Shown: positions 44,295 to 54,400 of the stretch, piece by piece
Position numbering within the stretch: the stretch's first letter is position 1
Layout: each line of letters starts with the position of its first letter
DNA from: CAKZNE01 sp002695025
Lineage (GTDB): Bacteria; Bacteroidota; Bacteroidia; Flavobacteriales; Schleiferiaceae
Assembly: GCA_913043285.1 (NCBI GenBank)
Contig: CAJWML010000008.1
Location: forward strand, 98,920-162,919
Length of the DNA stretch: 64,000 nt
Direction: 5' to 3'
Position numbers and translations under genes: made by a program
Notes under the pieces: generated by a model
Told to the model about the DNA's origin: nothing
What the model saw: the letters and a program-made list of their open reading frames with translations, nothing else
Databases searched by the model: none

Positions 44295-45938
44295 ATGAAC
44301 CTTATCAGATCTTTTGCCCTCTTTTTAAGCCTGACCTTGCTTTTCTCTGCTTGCGAAGACCCAATCAAAGATATTAGTCTGCATATTTCCCCGCGCATGT
44401 ACAATTACGTGATGGAAGTTGAAATGCACGATTTCGCCAATCCGGATGCACCCTATACCGGTGAAGTACAAATTGAAATAACCGGTCCGGATGCCAATAA
44501 AATCTACAATGTGGATGGCACTAAAAACTACGAAGCTAAATTTGGTCGCCTGCTTTTGATTACCAATGCTGCCAACGAGCCAATAGACGGTGATCCATTA
44601 GAGTTTACGGTAAAGATAAGCTCCGGTGAGTATATGGATAAAGAATTGAATTTCCTGGTAGAGAATGGTCAAACCTACTCCAGTTTGGACGCTTTCCTGA
44701 TCAACCGTACTAATTTACCGCAAGGTCTGGTGAGCTCCGGCACCAGTGCCAGCTTAAATGCAAATGGTCAATTAGACCAGCCTTTGCAATTCAGTACCAA
44801 TCCGGCTGGATCTGCTGAAGCACTGATCATTGATATCCCCACCGGGGTTAAATTTACCGATGCATCGGGTAACGTAATATCTGGCTCCAACCTTAATGTG
44901 GAAGTAATTAGTTACGATCAATCCAGGCCAGCGGTTAACCTGGCCATGCCCAATAATGGAATAAATGCCGAGAAGGTAAATGGCGAGATTGTACTTTCCT
45001 TTATACCACCCGCAGGAAGCTTTGAAATAAACATGGATATTGACGGAACCGAAGTAAAGGGATTCAGCGGCAGCGGAATAAACCTGAGCATGCCTTTGGC
45101 ACCCGGCCTGGAGAATCCACTTACCCAACAAGCCTACGCAGCCGGTGATGAGGTAAATTTGATCAGCTTCAGCACGGGCGATCCATTATGGCAAGCCGAA
45201 GGGAAGGCTACCGTAGTGGTAGAAAACGGCAAAGCCTTCGTGAAGCCCAATATCACCCACTTGAGTAATTATGCCACCACTCCCGTTACTATTAATAATG
45301 ATCAAGTTTTAGTAGTTGATAATGTAGGAGATGTACCTCTGGTTGAGCAATCATGGTGGATTAATGAACTCCTGGGAGGCGTAAACCTGAAATTTTTGAT
45401 CATGATGGAAAACTTCTCGGGCAAAATTCTTGACTTAAGCGATAAAGATTATTTAGACGATGGTAGTGTTACCTTGAATTTTTCGTATGAGCCGGGTTTA
45501 AAAGTAACCGACCAAATTGGGGATTTTATACTTGGTGGTGGTGCACAGGAGCCCTCCGCACCCGCCAGCTTTTTGGTGTCCGTAAGCGGTAATACGGTTA
45601 CTTATGATCCTAAGCCTAATCCCGTTCATATAGGCTATACCTTACGTTGTAAGGGTGAAGAAGCTACCTACACACCGCCCTTTGGTTCTAAGGTGTCTTA
45701 TCGCCCGGCTGGCAGCAGTGAAGAGTACAAGGATATTTACACCTTTACTTTTGAAAATGCTGTCAACCGTCTGCATACCCTAAATGGTTTGGAAGACGGA
45801 AAAACCTATGATTTCAAATTGAACTGGTCCACTATGGAACTATACCAAACTTCCCTGACCATGGAAGACGGTAAAATTTACGAGTTGGAACTCACAGAGA
45901 AGGAGTGTGATGATATTGGCTTTAAAGGCCAGAATTAA
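44295..45938 (+). CDS. Large lipoprotein with beta-sandwich domains
   Basis: A 547-residue lipoprotein from the ATG at 44295 (FALFLSLTLLFSACEDP). The body is beta-rich: Ig-like segments at about 20-150 (GEVQIEITGPDANKIYNVDG), then a repeat-like region to 330, and a C-terminal Ig-like domain (430-540: HTLNGLEDGKTYDFKLNW). No catalytic motif is present. The gene stands alone and ends at a clear terminator. A role in surface binding is plausible but unproven. Confidence 0.65.
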   Translation: MNLIRSFALFLSLTLLFSACEDPIKDISLHISPRMYNYVMEVEMHDFANPDAPYTGEVQIEITGPDANKIYNVDGTKNYEAKFGRLLLITNAANEPIDGDPLEFTVKISSGEYMDKELNFLVENGQTYSSLDAFLINRTNLPQGLVSSGTSASLNANGQLDQPLQFSTNPAGSAEALIIDIPTGVKFTDASGNVISGSNLNVEVISYDQSRPAVNLAMPNNGINAEKVNGEIVLSFIPPAGSFEINMDIDGTEVKGFSGSGINLSMPLAPGLENPLTQQAYAAGDEVNLISFSTGDPLWQAEGKATVVVENGKAFVKPNITHLSNYATTPVTINNDQVLVVDNVGDVPLVEQSWWINELLGGVNLKFLIMMENFSGKILDLSDKDYLDDGSVTLNFSYEPGLKVTDQIGDFILGGGAQEPSAPASFLVSVSGNTVTYDPKPNPVHIGYTLRCKGEEATYTPPFGSKVSYRPAGSSEEYKDIYTFTFENAVNRLHTLNGLEDGKTYDFKLNWSTMELYQTSLTMEDGKIYELELTEKECDDIGFKGQN

Positions 45939-45973
45939 CATCAAAGCTTCAAACGAATAAAATCTAAACAAAG

Positions 45974-46004
45974 AAAAAGGCTGCCCTATCAGGGCAGCCT
46001 TTTT
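45974..46004 (+). terminator. Intrinsic terminator
   Basis: AAAAAGGCTGCCCT-ATC-AGGGCAGCCTTTTT, 14 base pairs, behind the lipoprotein gene. Confidence 0.8.
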
Positions 46005-46110
46005 CTTTGCACCCATCATCAGTGGTGAGTAGGAAGTTGAGAAGGGAAGCTAACAAATATCATTTTTTGGCCGGGTAGAGACCAATACTTTTGAGATCAA
46101 ATTAAAGCTT

Positions 46111-47457
46111 ATGAATCTCGATCTCCTCCGTAAATACGATGTGCCCGTTCCCCGTTATACCAGCTATCCCACCGTGCCGCTTTGGGATACTTCTGAAACA
46201 TCAGCCGGGCGCTGGATGCAGCATGTACAAATGAGCTTTAAGCGGAATAAAGAGATCAGCCTGTATATACACCTGCCGTATTGTGAGGCTTTGTGTACCT
46301 ATTGCGGTTGCAATAAGCACATTACCAAAAACCACCTGGTGGAGATACCCTACGTAAATGCGGTGTTGAAGGAATGGAAGATGTACACCGATCGGCTGCC
46401 GGAAAAACCGGTGATCCGCGAAATACACCTGGGGGGAGGCACACCCACCTTTTTTGCTCCTGAAAATCTGGAGTTGCTGGTCCGCGGGCTTTTAAAAGAT
46501 GCGGAATTGGCTCCCGTACGCAGTCTGAGTTTTGAGGCACATCCTGCCAGTACCACTACCGAGCATTTAAAGACGTTGCGGCAACTTGGTTTTAACCGCA
46601 TCAGCATTGGAGTACAGGATTTTGATGCCGAGGTGATGCGGGTGATCAACCGTTTCCAAACGGTGGAAGAAGTGCGAAAAGTAACGGAAGAGGCCAGGAC
46701 TTTGGGTTATGAATCCATCAATTACGATTTGATCTATGGATTACCATTGCAAACTCCGGCTCATATTGAGCGTAACCTGGAGCAGATCGCCCAACTGAAA
46801 CCGGATCGTATTGCTTTTTACAGCTATGCGCATATTCCGGAAGTGAAGAAGGCGCAACGCGCCTATTCCGAAAAGGACCTGCCCACGGGTATGGATAAGC
46901 TGAACCTGTATCAATTAGGCAAATCCGGACTGGAAAAACTGGGTTATAAGGAGATCGGGATGGATCACTTTGCGCTGCCTGGCGATGAATTGTATAGGGC
47001 TGCCAAACAGCAAAAGCTTCATCGTAATTTTATGGGCTACACTCCTTTTCATACCGAGTTATGCATTGCATTAGGTGCCAGCTCCATCAGTGACAGCTGG
47101 ACGGCTTACGCCCAGAATGAAAAAACGCTGAAGGAATACCTGCGCAGGATCCGGGAAGAGGACCTCCCACCCATCATCAAAACTCATTTCCTCACCGAAG
47201 AGGATCAAACCATTCGCAGGCAGATCCTGGACCTGATCTGCCATTACCAAGCCCATTGGCTGGACCGCAGGGCTGATTTCACTTTCTCCCTGCAACAGGC
47301 TTTCTCCAAACTGGAACAGGACGGTCTGATCAAGATCTTCCCCTACCAGGTGAAAGTAACGGCAAGGGGTAAGAGTTTTATCCGCAACATCTGCCGGGTG
47401 CTGGATAAACGGATGGATCGGGATGTGCAGGAAAGAATATTTAGTAAGGCGGTTTGA
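46111..47457 (+). CDS. hemN: Oxygen-independent coproporphyrinogen III oxidase (HemN)
   Basis: A 448-residue radical-SAM enzyme that makes protoporphyrinogen IX from coproporphyrinogen III without O2. RYTSYPTVPLW (15-25) matches the N-terminal HemN signature. The cluster motif CEALCTYCGC has Cys58, Cys62, Cys65 and Cys67, preceded by YIHLPY. HLGGGTPTFF (SAM binding) follows. The length is that of true HemN, unlike HemW, which lacks the N-terminal RYTSYP segment. It would supply heme under low oxygen, as needed by the cbb3 oxidase encoded at the right edge. Confidence 0.92.
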   Translation: MNLDLLRKYDVPVPRYTSYPTVPLWDTSETSAGRWMQHVQMSFKRNKEISLYIHLPYCEALCTYCGCNKHITKNHLVEIPYVNAVLKEWKMYTDRLPEKPVIREIHLGGGTPTFFAPENLELLVRGLLKDAELAPVRSLSFEAHPASTTTEHLKTLRQLGFNRISIGVQDFDAEVMRVINRFQTVEEVRKVTEEARTLGYESINYDLIYGLPLQTPAHIERNLEQIAQLKPDRIAFYSYAHIPEVKKAQRAYSEKDLPTGMDKLNLYQLGKSGLEKLGYKEIGMDHFALPGDELYRAAKQQKLHRNFMGYTPFHTELCIALGASSISDSWTAYAQNEKTLKEYLRRIREEDLPPIIKTHFLTEEDQTIRRQILDLICHYQAHWLDRRADFTFSLQQAFSKLEQDGLIKIFPYQVKVTARGKSFIRNICRVLDKRMDRDVQERIFSKAV

Positions 47458-47463
47458 GAAAGG

Positions 47464-47492
47464 TTGAGCTAAATTTGCATAAATTATATTTG
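47464..47492 (+). promoter_or_regulatory. Probable Bacteroidota-type promoter of the tandem lipoproteins
   Basis: TTG at 47464-47466, then 18 bp, then TATATTTG at 47485-47492, which fits the TAnnTTTG -7 consensus. A second TAAATTTG at 47470-47477 overlaps. The start codon is 20 bp further on. Confidence 0.5.
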
Positions 47493-47512
47493 CAAAGTCT
47501 TAACCTGATCAA

Positions 47513-48301
47513 ATGAAGTTACATCACAGATTTATTGTTCTGCTGTCAAGCAGTTTTTTACTATTCCCATCTTGTAATAAGGAAGATATAGAGCAGGTAG
47601 CAGATACCTATAAAGCTCCGGAAAAAATAATCTTTGGTGAAACGGGGAATCTGGACGCTTTAGTTTACAAATTCGATTTACCTCTAATACTAGAGCCTGA
47701 CTCTGCAGATGGATTAATGACATTTGATATAGACCTTACCTCGGATGAGGTGGATGATATAGCGTTCAGTGTATCTGATAAGTTAGATCCATCCACTCAC
47801 ATTAGGCTTTCCGCAGTTTATGCATTAAATGACTCTTTACAAATACTACTGGCCGTTCAGGCAGATACAAACTTTATAAGTTACGATTATCAGAATCCTG
47901 ATATTCCGCCTCAATTTGAAAGTGTTTATTACAACCGTCTTTCCGGTTTTAATAGTTTATCCGGTAACGATGAAGTAGCTTCTGTAAATAATGCTACATG
48001 GCCTGCTCCATTTGACAGATCCACTGAATTAAGCCTTGTAGATAATAACAATCTACAGTGGAGAGAGAGTACCTCCTTCTCCATTTCAATGGTTTCAAGA
48101 AGTGATATCAATGGCCCTATGTATAGGATTATTCAGAGAGGAGAGTGGAACGAGCTTGAGGAGAAATACTTCCTTTATAGAATAAAAAATGGTAAGAAAT
48201 CCAGGTACGGGTGGTTTAAGATAGGAAAGAGCAACTTTGGATACCTGGAAATCCTGGAATATTGCTACTTTGAAAAAATTCCGGTAACCAAATTTATTTA
48301 A
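47513..48301 (+). CDS. Lipoprotein, first of a tandem paralogous pair
   Basis: A 262-residue lipoprotein (SSFLLFPSCNKED). It shares its whole layout with the next gene: a D-T-Y-K/E-A-P start (VADTYKAPEKI), LTSDEVDDI, IPPQFESVYYNRLSGFNSLS, a GKKSRYGWFKI C-terminal segment and EILEYCYFEKIP. No known family is recognised. Tandem duplication is the simplest origin. The putative promoter lies just upstream. Confidence 0.7.
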   Translation: MKLHHRFIVLLSSSFLLFPSCNKEDIEQVADTYKAPEKIIFGETGNLDALVYKFDLPLILEPDSADGLMTFDIDLTSDEVDDIAFSVSDKLDPSTHIRLSAVYALNDSLQILLAVQADTNFISYDYQNPDIPPQFESVYYNRLSGFNSLSGNDEVASVNNATWPAPFDRSTELSLVDNNNLQWRESTSFSISMVSRSDINGPMYRIIQRGEWNELEEKYFLYRIKNGKKSRYGWFKIGKSNFGYLEILEYCYFEKIPVTKFI

Positions 48302-48331
48302 CTCCAGGCTTTTACATCTCAATTGTATACG

Positions 48332-49117
48332 ATGAAGTTTAAGAGAAACCTTCTATTGGCAAGCAGTATTTTAATTCTTAATGTTTCTTGTAAGAAGGAG
48401 CAAATGAATGGTACTACCGATACGTATGAAGCCCCACAGAAAATGACTCTTGGGAAATCAAATAACCTTGGGGCGGAGGTACAACAGCTAAATCCGCCTT
48501 TGGTGATTAATCCTGGTCCGGGCGAGGGACTCAAGACTTGGGAAATTGATCTTACTTCCGATGGGAAGGATGACATAGAATTGGGGGTTGGCGACTTTGT
48601 TAAAAATGAAGGTGGATTCAAAAATTCTTTTTGTTTTGCCTGGAATGATTCTGTAGAATTTCTTTCGGCTCTTTATACTGACACTTTTTTCTATAGTACC
48701 AACACTCAAAACCCGCTGATCCCTCCTGGTTATAATAGGGTTTATTACAATAGTTTTTCGGGGTTTGATAGTTTTTCAAATAATGACGAAATAGAATCCA
48801 TAAAGGATCAATTCTATGTAGTTCCCTTTAATAAGGGGGATGAAATTGATCTGGGAAATGCTGATCTCTACTGGGTTAAAACATCAGATTTTAGCGGTTT
48901 GGTTTCAGCAAGATCAGGTGGCACCCTTAGTACTACTTATGAATATGTAGGGAGAGGCTTTTGGCATGGTTTAAATGACAAATACCTGGTATTCAGAATT
49001 AGGAAAGGCCAGGAGTTTCGTTATGGCTGGATACTGATAAGTACAACGGAATATAGTAAACTTGAGGTGTTTGAATACTGTTACTTTAATAAGATCGCCT
49101 ATAATACTTATTTGTAA
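48332..49117 (+). CDS. Lipoprotein, second of a tandem paralogous pair
   Basis: A 261-residue lipoprotein from the ATG at 48332 (a TTG at 48323 would add three residues). LASSILILNVSCKKEQ gives the lipid-anchored Cys. The body lines up with the gene before it: TDTYEAPQKM, LTSDGKDDIELGV, IPPGYNRVYYNSFSGFDSFS, GQEFRYGWILIST and LEVFEYCYFNKI. The two are 30 bp apart and probably co-transcribed. Confidence 0.7.
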   Translation: MKFKRNLLLASSILILNVSCKKEQMNGTTDTYEAPQKMTLGKSNNLGAEVQQLNPPLVINPGPGEGLKTWEIDLTSDGKDDIELGVGDFVKNEGGFKNSFCFAWNDSVEFLSALYTDTFFYSTNTQNPLIPPGYNRVYYNSFSGFDSFSNNDEIESIKDQFYVVPFNKGDEIDLGNADLYWVKTSDFSGLVSARSGGTLSTTYEYVGRGFWHGLNDKYLVFRIRKGQEFRYGWILISTTEYSKLEVFEYCYFNKIAYNTYL

Positions 49118-49193
49118 AAGTAGTCTGTTTCAACCAAAGAATACCTTGCCTTAAAAGTTATACCTTTGAATTTTGCAAATAAGAATTCGAAGG

Positions 49194-50132
49194 ATGAGCC
49201 TGTCCCACATAACTTCATTGGAAGAATTCTATAAGGATGCCGAAAAGTTTTCCGGCAAATCGGTAGAAGAGTTGCTGCCTCCCGGTATTACCAGGGACGT
49301 AGGGCATTTCAATGTTTTTGACCTGGCCGATACCATTCAAAAAGTAAGGCGTAATAACCAGATGCCCTACAACCGCAGGGCCTATTACAAGATCAGTCTT
49401 ATCCGGGGGCGAAACCGGGCGGAATATGCGGATAAGGTGGTTCAGGTGGAAAAGAACGCGCTGCTTTTTGGTACACCCCGGGTGCCCTATCATTGGATAC
49501 CGCAGGACGAGAATCAATCGGGTTCCTTTTGTGTGTTCTCACCGGAATTTATGTTGAAGAATAAAAGCGGAGTAGTGCTGGATGATCTACCCATCTTCCA
49601 GGCGGGCGGATATCCCATATTTGAGATCTCCGATGAACAAGCCGAGGAACTGTCCCTGATCTACCGGAAGATGGAGCGTGAAATTGCTTCGGATTACGAA
49701 TTTAAATACGATCTGCTGCGCACCTATGTGCTGGAGCTTGTCCATCAGGGGCAGAAATTACAACCCGCTTCTACCTTAAGATCTGAACAGAACGCGGGAG
49801 CCCGTATAGTTTCTTTTTTCATTGAATTGCTGGAGCGCCAGTTTCCCATTGAGTCAGCCGGGCAGAGATTGAAACTGCGTTCGGCAAAGGAATATGCCGA
49901 GCGGCTTTCCGTACACGTGAATCACCTCAATAAAGTATTAAAGGAGGGCACCGGAAAAACTACTACGGAGCTGATCAGTAGCCGTATTTTACAGGAGGCC
50001 AAGATCCTGCTCAAGCAAACCACCTGGACGGTATCCGAGATATCCGATAGCCTTGGTTTTGAAGAAGTGGCCCATTTCTCCAATTTCTTTAAGAAGCGTA
50101 CCGATATTACCCCGCTTAAGTTCCGTTCCTAA
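49194..50132 (+). CDS. AraC-family transcriptional regulator
   Basis: A 312-residue regulator from the ATG at 49194. The N-terminal cupin-like sensor domain (20-190) is followed by an AraC double helix-turn-helix (215-312: EYAERLSVHVNHLNKVLKEG; WTVSEISDSLGFEEVAHFSN, ITPLKFRS). It is directly upstream of the SDR oxidoreductase on the same strand (105 bp), which it may control. Confidence 0.85.
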   Translation: MSLSHITSLEEFYKDAEKFSGKSVEELLPPGITRDVGHFNVFDLADTIQKVRRNNQMPYNRRAYYKISLIRGRNRAEYADKVVQVEKNALLFGTPRVPYHWIPQDENQSGSFCVFSPEFMLKNKSGVVLDDLPIFQAGGYPIFEISDEQAEELSLIYRKMEREIASDYEFKYDLLRTYVLELVHQGQKLQPASTLRSEQNAGARIVSFFIELLERQFPIESAGQRLKLRSAKEYAERLSVHVNHLNKVLKEGTGKTTTELISSRILQEAKILLKQTTWTVSEISDSLGFEEVAHFSNFFKKRTDITPLKFRS

Positions 50133-50236
50133 ACCGGTTGTTTGAATTTTGCAAATGTTGGATTGATACAGGTAAACGGTTCCCTTGATTGCTATGGACC
50201 TTTGTGCCTGTAATTAGTAATTCAAAATCAACATGT

Positions 50237-50995
50237 ATGGCAACTTCAAAAATAGCCCTGATCACCGGTGGAAGCCGTGGTCTTGGTCGCGATATGGCCC
50301 TGAGCCTGGCTCAAAACGGAAAAGACGTGATTTTCACCTACCACAGTAACCGTACTGCAGCCGATGAGGTAGTGGCCGAAATCGAGCAAAGAGGCCAGAA
50401 GGGTTACGCACTTCAACTGGATACCCGCGACATTAAGAGCTTCAGTAGCTTTTTCGGATCGGTAACGGAAAAGCTCAAAGCTGAGCGTGGCAGCGAGAAG
50501 ATCGATTTTTTGATCAATAATGCCGGCACAGGGCTTTATGCACCCTTTTCTGAAACCACCGAAGAGCAACTGGATGAAATGTTTGCTATTCATTATAAGG
50601 GTGTGTTTTTCTTCACTCAAAAGGCTTTACCCTGTTTGAATAATGGTGGACGTATTATCAATATCTCTTCCGGACTGGCACGTTTTTCCTTCCCGGGATC
50701 ATCGGCCTACGCCAGCATGAAAGGAGCAGTGGAAGTGCTCACCCGCTACATAGCCAAAGAGCTTGGAGAGCGTAAAATTACCGCTAACATAGTGGCTCCC
50801 GGAGCTATTGCCACAGACTTTGGTGGTGGAAGCAATAAAGAAGAGGATAAGCAAAAGATCATCTCCGGTGCCACGGCCCTGGGTCGGGTAGGCGAAGCCG
50901 AAGACATTGGCGGAGTAGTTGCTTTCCTTTGCAGTGAGGATGCCGGCTGGATCAACGGACAGCGTATTGAAGTGTCCGGTGGTATGATGCTGTAA
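50237..50995 (+). CDS. Short-chain dehydrogenase/reductase
   Basis: A 252-residue SDR from the ATG at 50237. It has the NAD(P)-binding TGGSRGLGRD (8-17), NNAG motif and catalytic Tyr and Lys in SAYASMKGA (about 161-169), with Ser in INISSGLA. An ARG/Arg-like HSNRTAADEV after strand 2 favours NADP(H). It resembles FabG-type and 3-oxoacyl-reductase-like oxidoreductases; the substrate is unknown. The neighbouring AraC gene suggests inducible expression. Confidence 0.88.
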   Translation: MATSKIALITGGSRGLGRDMALSLAQNGKDVIFTYHSNRTAADEVVAEIEQRGQKGYALQLDTRDIKSFSSFFGSVTEKLKAERGSEKIDFLINNAGTGLYAPFSETTEEQLDEMFAIHYKGVFFFTQKALPCLNNGGRIINISSGLARFSFPGSSAYASMKGAVEVLTRYIAKELGERKITANIVAPGAIATDFGGGSNKEEDKQKIISGATALGRVGEAEDIGGVVAFLCSEDAGWINGQRIEVSGGMML

Positions 50996-51012
50996 TACAA
51001 TTTTCAAATACC

Positions 51013-51040
51013 AAAAAGGCCGCTATAAGCGGCCCTTTTT
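51013..51040 (+). terminator. Intrinsic terminator
   Basis: AAAAAGGCCGCT-ATA-AGCGGCC followed by CTTTTT, after the SDR gene. Confidence 0.7.
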
Positions 51041-51474
51041 GTTTCTTTAAGGTTGAGAACTAGCAACCCTGGTTCGTCAAAAGGCCAATGACTACAGTGA
51101 ATTTCATCAAGGTCGGGGAAACCACTCCGGCCCGGGCCCACATTTTCGTTATTTCATGGAGGAACTTTACCGGTGAGGAATGAAGCACCATAAAGAGGTG
51201 ATAGGGTAGTTCACTGATTATCAGTAATCCTGATCTGAGGAAATTTTATTTTTTGCGGTAATGGTATAATCTTTAGCCATTCACCTTATGCTTAAAGTAT
51301 TTATTTTCAAATTTCTGCATCCTGATTTTTTCTGAATCATCGTTATCATTTGCGCCTCTTTTTTGATGATTTCGTAAAATAACCCCGGTTTTATTGAAAG
51401 AAATATCCTTCCCGGAATTGAACCCAACATTACAACTTGGGCATTCAATTAATTCTACTCTAAAACAAAGTATC
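51041..51474. other. Intergenic DNA upstream of GH81
   Basis: No convincing gene; a 31-codon open frame at 51088 is not supported. An A+T-rich stretch (51240-51300) may contain the GH81 promoter. Confidence 0.45.
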
Positions 51475-54400
51475 ATGAACAAGTTAGTAAATGGGGTCAT
51501 TTTAATGATCCTGGGCGTGGTAAGCATACACGCTCAAACGCCTGTTTCAGTGGGGTCCGGAAGCTATGCTTCCTTTCCTCCGGCCTCTGAAAACCAGGAT
51601 GACTGGAACGGTGACGGGCAGGGCGATCTATACCCTTTTGTATTTGATCAGCCCATCTATGTTTCAGATAATGAAACGCGTCCAATTCCTACCAATGACT
51701 GGTGGACCGATCTTATTATCCAGCAGTATGGCGGGCTGATGTGGGCCTATCCACTGGTGATCAACCCGGAAGACTATGGCGTGCAGTTGTTTTATCCCAA
51801 CAGTTTTGTACCGGACGGTAGTAATATGGAGTATGGGGGAAGCATGACGATAAGTGCCGCTAATTATGCCCCGGATAAGGCAATTGCCAGCGATTGGTCA
51901 GACTGGGGGGTGAAAATGTCTATGCCGCAGGCCAGCAACAACACCAATATGGATGTGACCTTTGCCCACGGAGTGCCTTTTGCCTGGTTTGAAACGCAGG
52001 GCATAGACCCCGAGCTTTCGTTTGACCAGGGAGCTTCCTATTTAACGGCTGGCGGTGCTGCCGTGCAATTTCCCACCACCAGTTCTTTTGTGGTGCAGAC
52101 CGATGGGCGTTACTTTGGTATTCACCTGGATGGAACCAGCAGCGCAGAAATACAAGGGCAACAGTACGTAACCATTGATTTGGGAAGTGCCCAAACCATT
52201 ACGGATGTAGACCTTCACTGGGAAACGGCATTTGCATCCGGCTATTCGTTGCAGGTTTCCAATGACAATACGAACTGGACCACCGTGTACTCCGAAACCA
52301 ACGGAGATGGCGGCTATGATTCCCTTAGTGTAGCCGCTTCAGGAAGATATGTGAAAATCGTCCTTTCGGAAAGAGGAACCATTTACGCCTATTCACTCTG
52401 GGAAGTGGAGATCTATAACGGAGCTACGCTGCTTTCATCAGGTCAGCCGGTGGAGGTTTCCTCTTATGAAGCGTTCTATACCGGTAACCTGGTAACCGAT
52501 AATAACCATGGTACACGCTGGGCGTCAGACGGTTCGCAACAGGAGAGCCTGGTGCTGAACACCGGTTCAGGGAATGCCTATTTTGTGGTTTCAGCTCTTC
52601 CTTCCCCGGCAGACCTTACTACCTACGGAGCGTATGCTTACAATAAAGTGGTGGACACGGAAGTGCAGTACGATTATGACGTAATAGCCGGAGAAGTGGA
52701 TGTGGACTGGAATATTACTACCGTCAATTTGCAGGGAGGTGCAGCCGGAAATACCATTCAGGGTTTTATTCCCCACCAGTATGAAATTGCAGACAACAGC
52801 ATATCCTTCACGGCCAATAATTACGTGACCTCGCGGGGAACTATGAAAACCGCCATTGGCAACAGTTTTTCCTTTACCTATGATTTTGGCGGAATACTAC
52901 CCAATTACAATGCACCCTACCTGAACAGCGGAGATGCGGACCCCTATGATGCCGAGGTCATGTTTGACTTGTTGACCCGTTTTTCCAAGAAACAGGGATA
53001 CGGAGGCGATACGTATTGGGGAGGAAAAGACCTGGTGAACTTTGCCAAATACACGCTGATGGCGAAAGAAATGAATCATCAGGCCTATGAATCGCTAAAA
53101 AGCAAAACCCGTGAAGCACTGGTAAACTGGCTCACCTATACACCCGGTGAAACCGAGAAGTTCTATGCACGCTATGACCGCTGGGGAGCTATTGTAGGCT
53201 TTAATGAATCCTACGGTTCCTCCCAGTTTACGGATAACCACTTTCATTACGGCTACCTGGTGTTAGCCTCCGCTCTTTATGGAATGGTGGATCAATCCTT
53301 CCTGGATGATTACGGAGACATGATAAAACTCATTGCTCAACAATATGCCAACTGGGATCGGTCCGACACTTTTCTGCCTTATATGCGGACCTTTGATCCC
53401 TGGATCGGTCATAGTTATGCCGGAGGTACCAGCTCTTCAACCGGTAATAACCAGGAGTCTACTTCGGAGGCCATGCAATCATGGATCGGTCTTTTCCTTC
53501 TGGGTGATGTGCTGGGTGATGATGATATCCTGGATCTCGGGGCTTTTGGTTATATCAGTGAAGCCTATGCAACCCTCGAGTATTGGTTTGACTGGAAAGA
53601 AAGGAACCTACCCGCCAATTATGCGCACAATGTAGTAGGCATACTTTCCAACCAGGGTTTTGCCTACGGTACCTATTTCAGTGCCAGCCCGGTGCATATT
53701 CACGGTATTCAGTACCTGCCGGTAAATCCCGGTTTTAAATATTTGGCGGAAGATCCTACCTGGGCGGCCCGTGAGTATAATGATATGATGGTGGAGGCTG
53801 CCAATATTGACGGTCATACGGGTGAAACTGACTTTGGTGATGATTGGGCCCACGTAGCCCTGGGTTTCCGTCAGCTCTTTGACCCGGAATATGTTTCAGA
53901 ATTTATGGCTGATAACCTGGCGCTGGGTTCTTCATCCGCTGACTATATCATGGATTATGAAGTGGCAGGTATGACGTATTACTATACGCACGCCAATCAG
54001 AACCTGGGCGATTTTTCTTTTGACTATCACACTAATTTTCCTTCCAGCAGCGTGTTTGAAGAAAACGGCAATTTCAGTTACGCGGTAGCTTATAATCCGG
54101 CTTCCACCACACAAACCTGTAATGTGTACAATGCCAGCGGAACGGTGATCGCTTCCTTTTCGGTACCGGCTAAAACCTTGGTTACGTATCCACAACTGCC
54201 GGCTACCGGCCAACAGCCTGCCGGATGTTACGGCCTGCTTTCAGCGGCAGCCTCTGCCACCAGCGGTAACCCCGATGCTGCTATAGATGGCAATCCCGGT
54301 TCCCGCTGGGAAAGTGCTTTTTCTGATCCACAGGCTATTACCGTTGATCTTGGTATTGGCTCGGCCATCAGTGAGGTTACCCTGAGTTGGGAAACGGCCA

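Noticed and set aside
51088..51183. 31-codon open frame upstream of GH81
   Set aside because: Too short and without resemblance to anything known.
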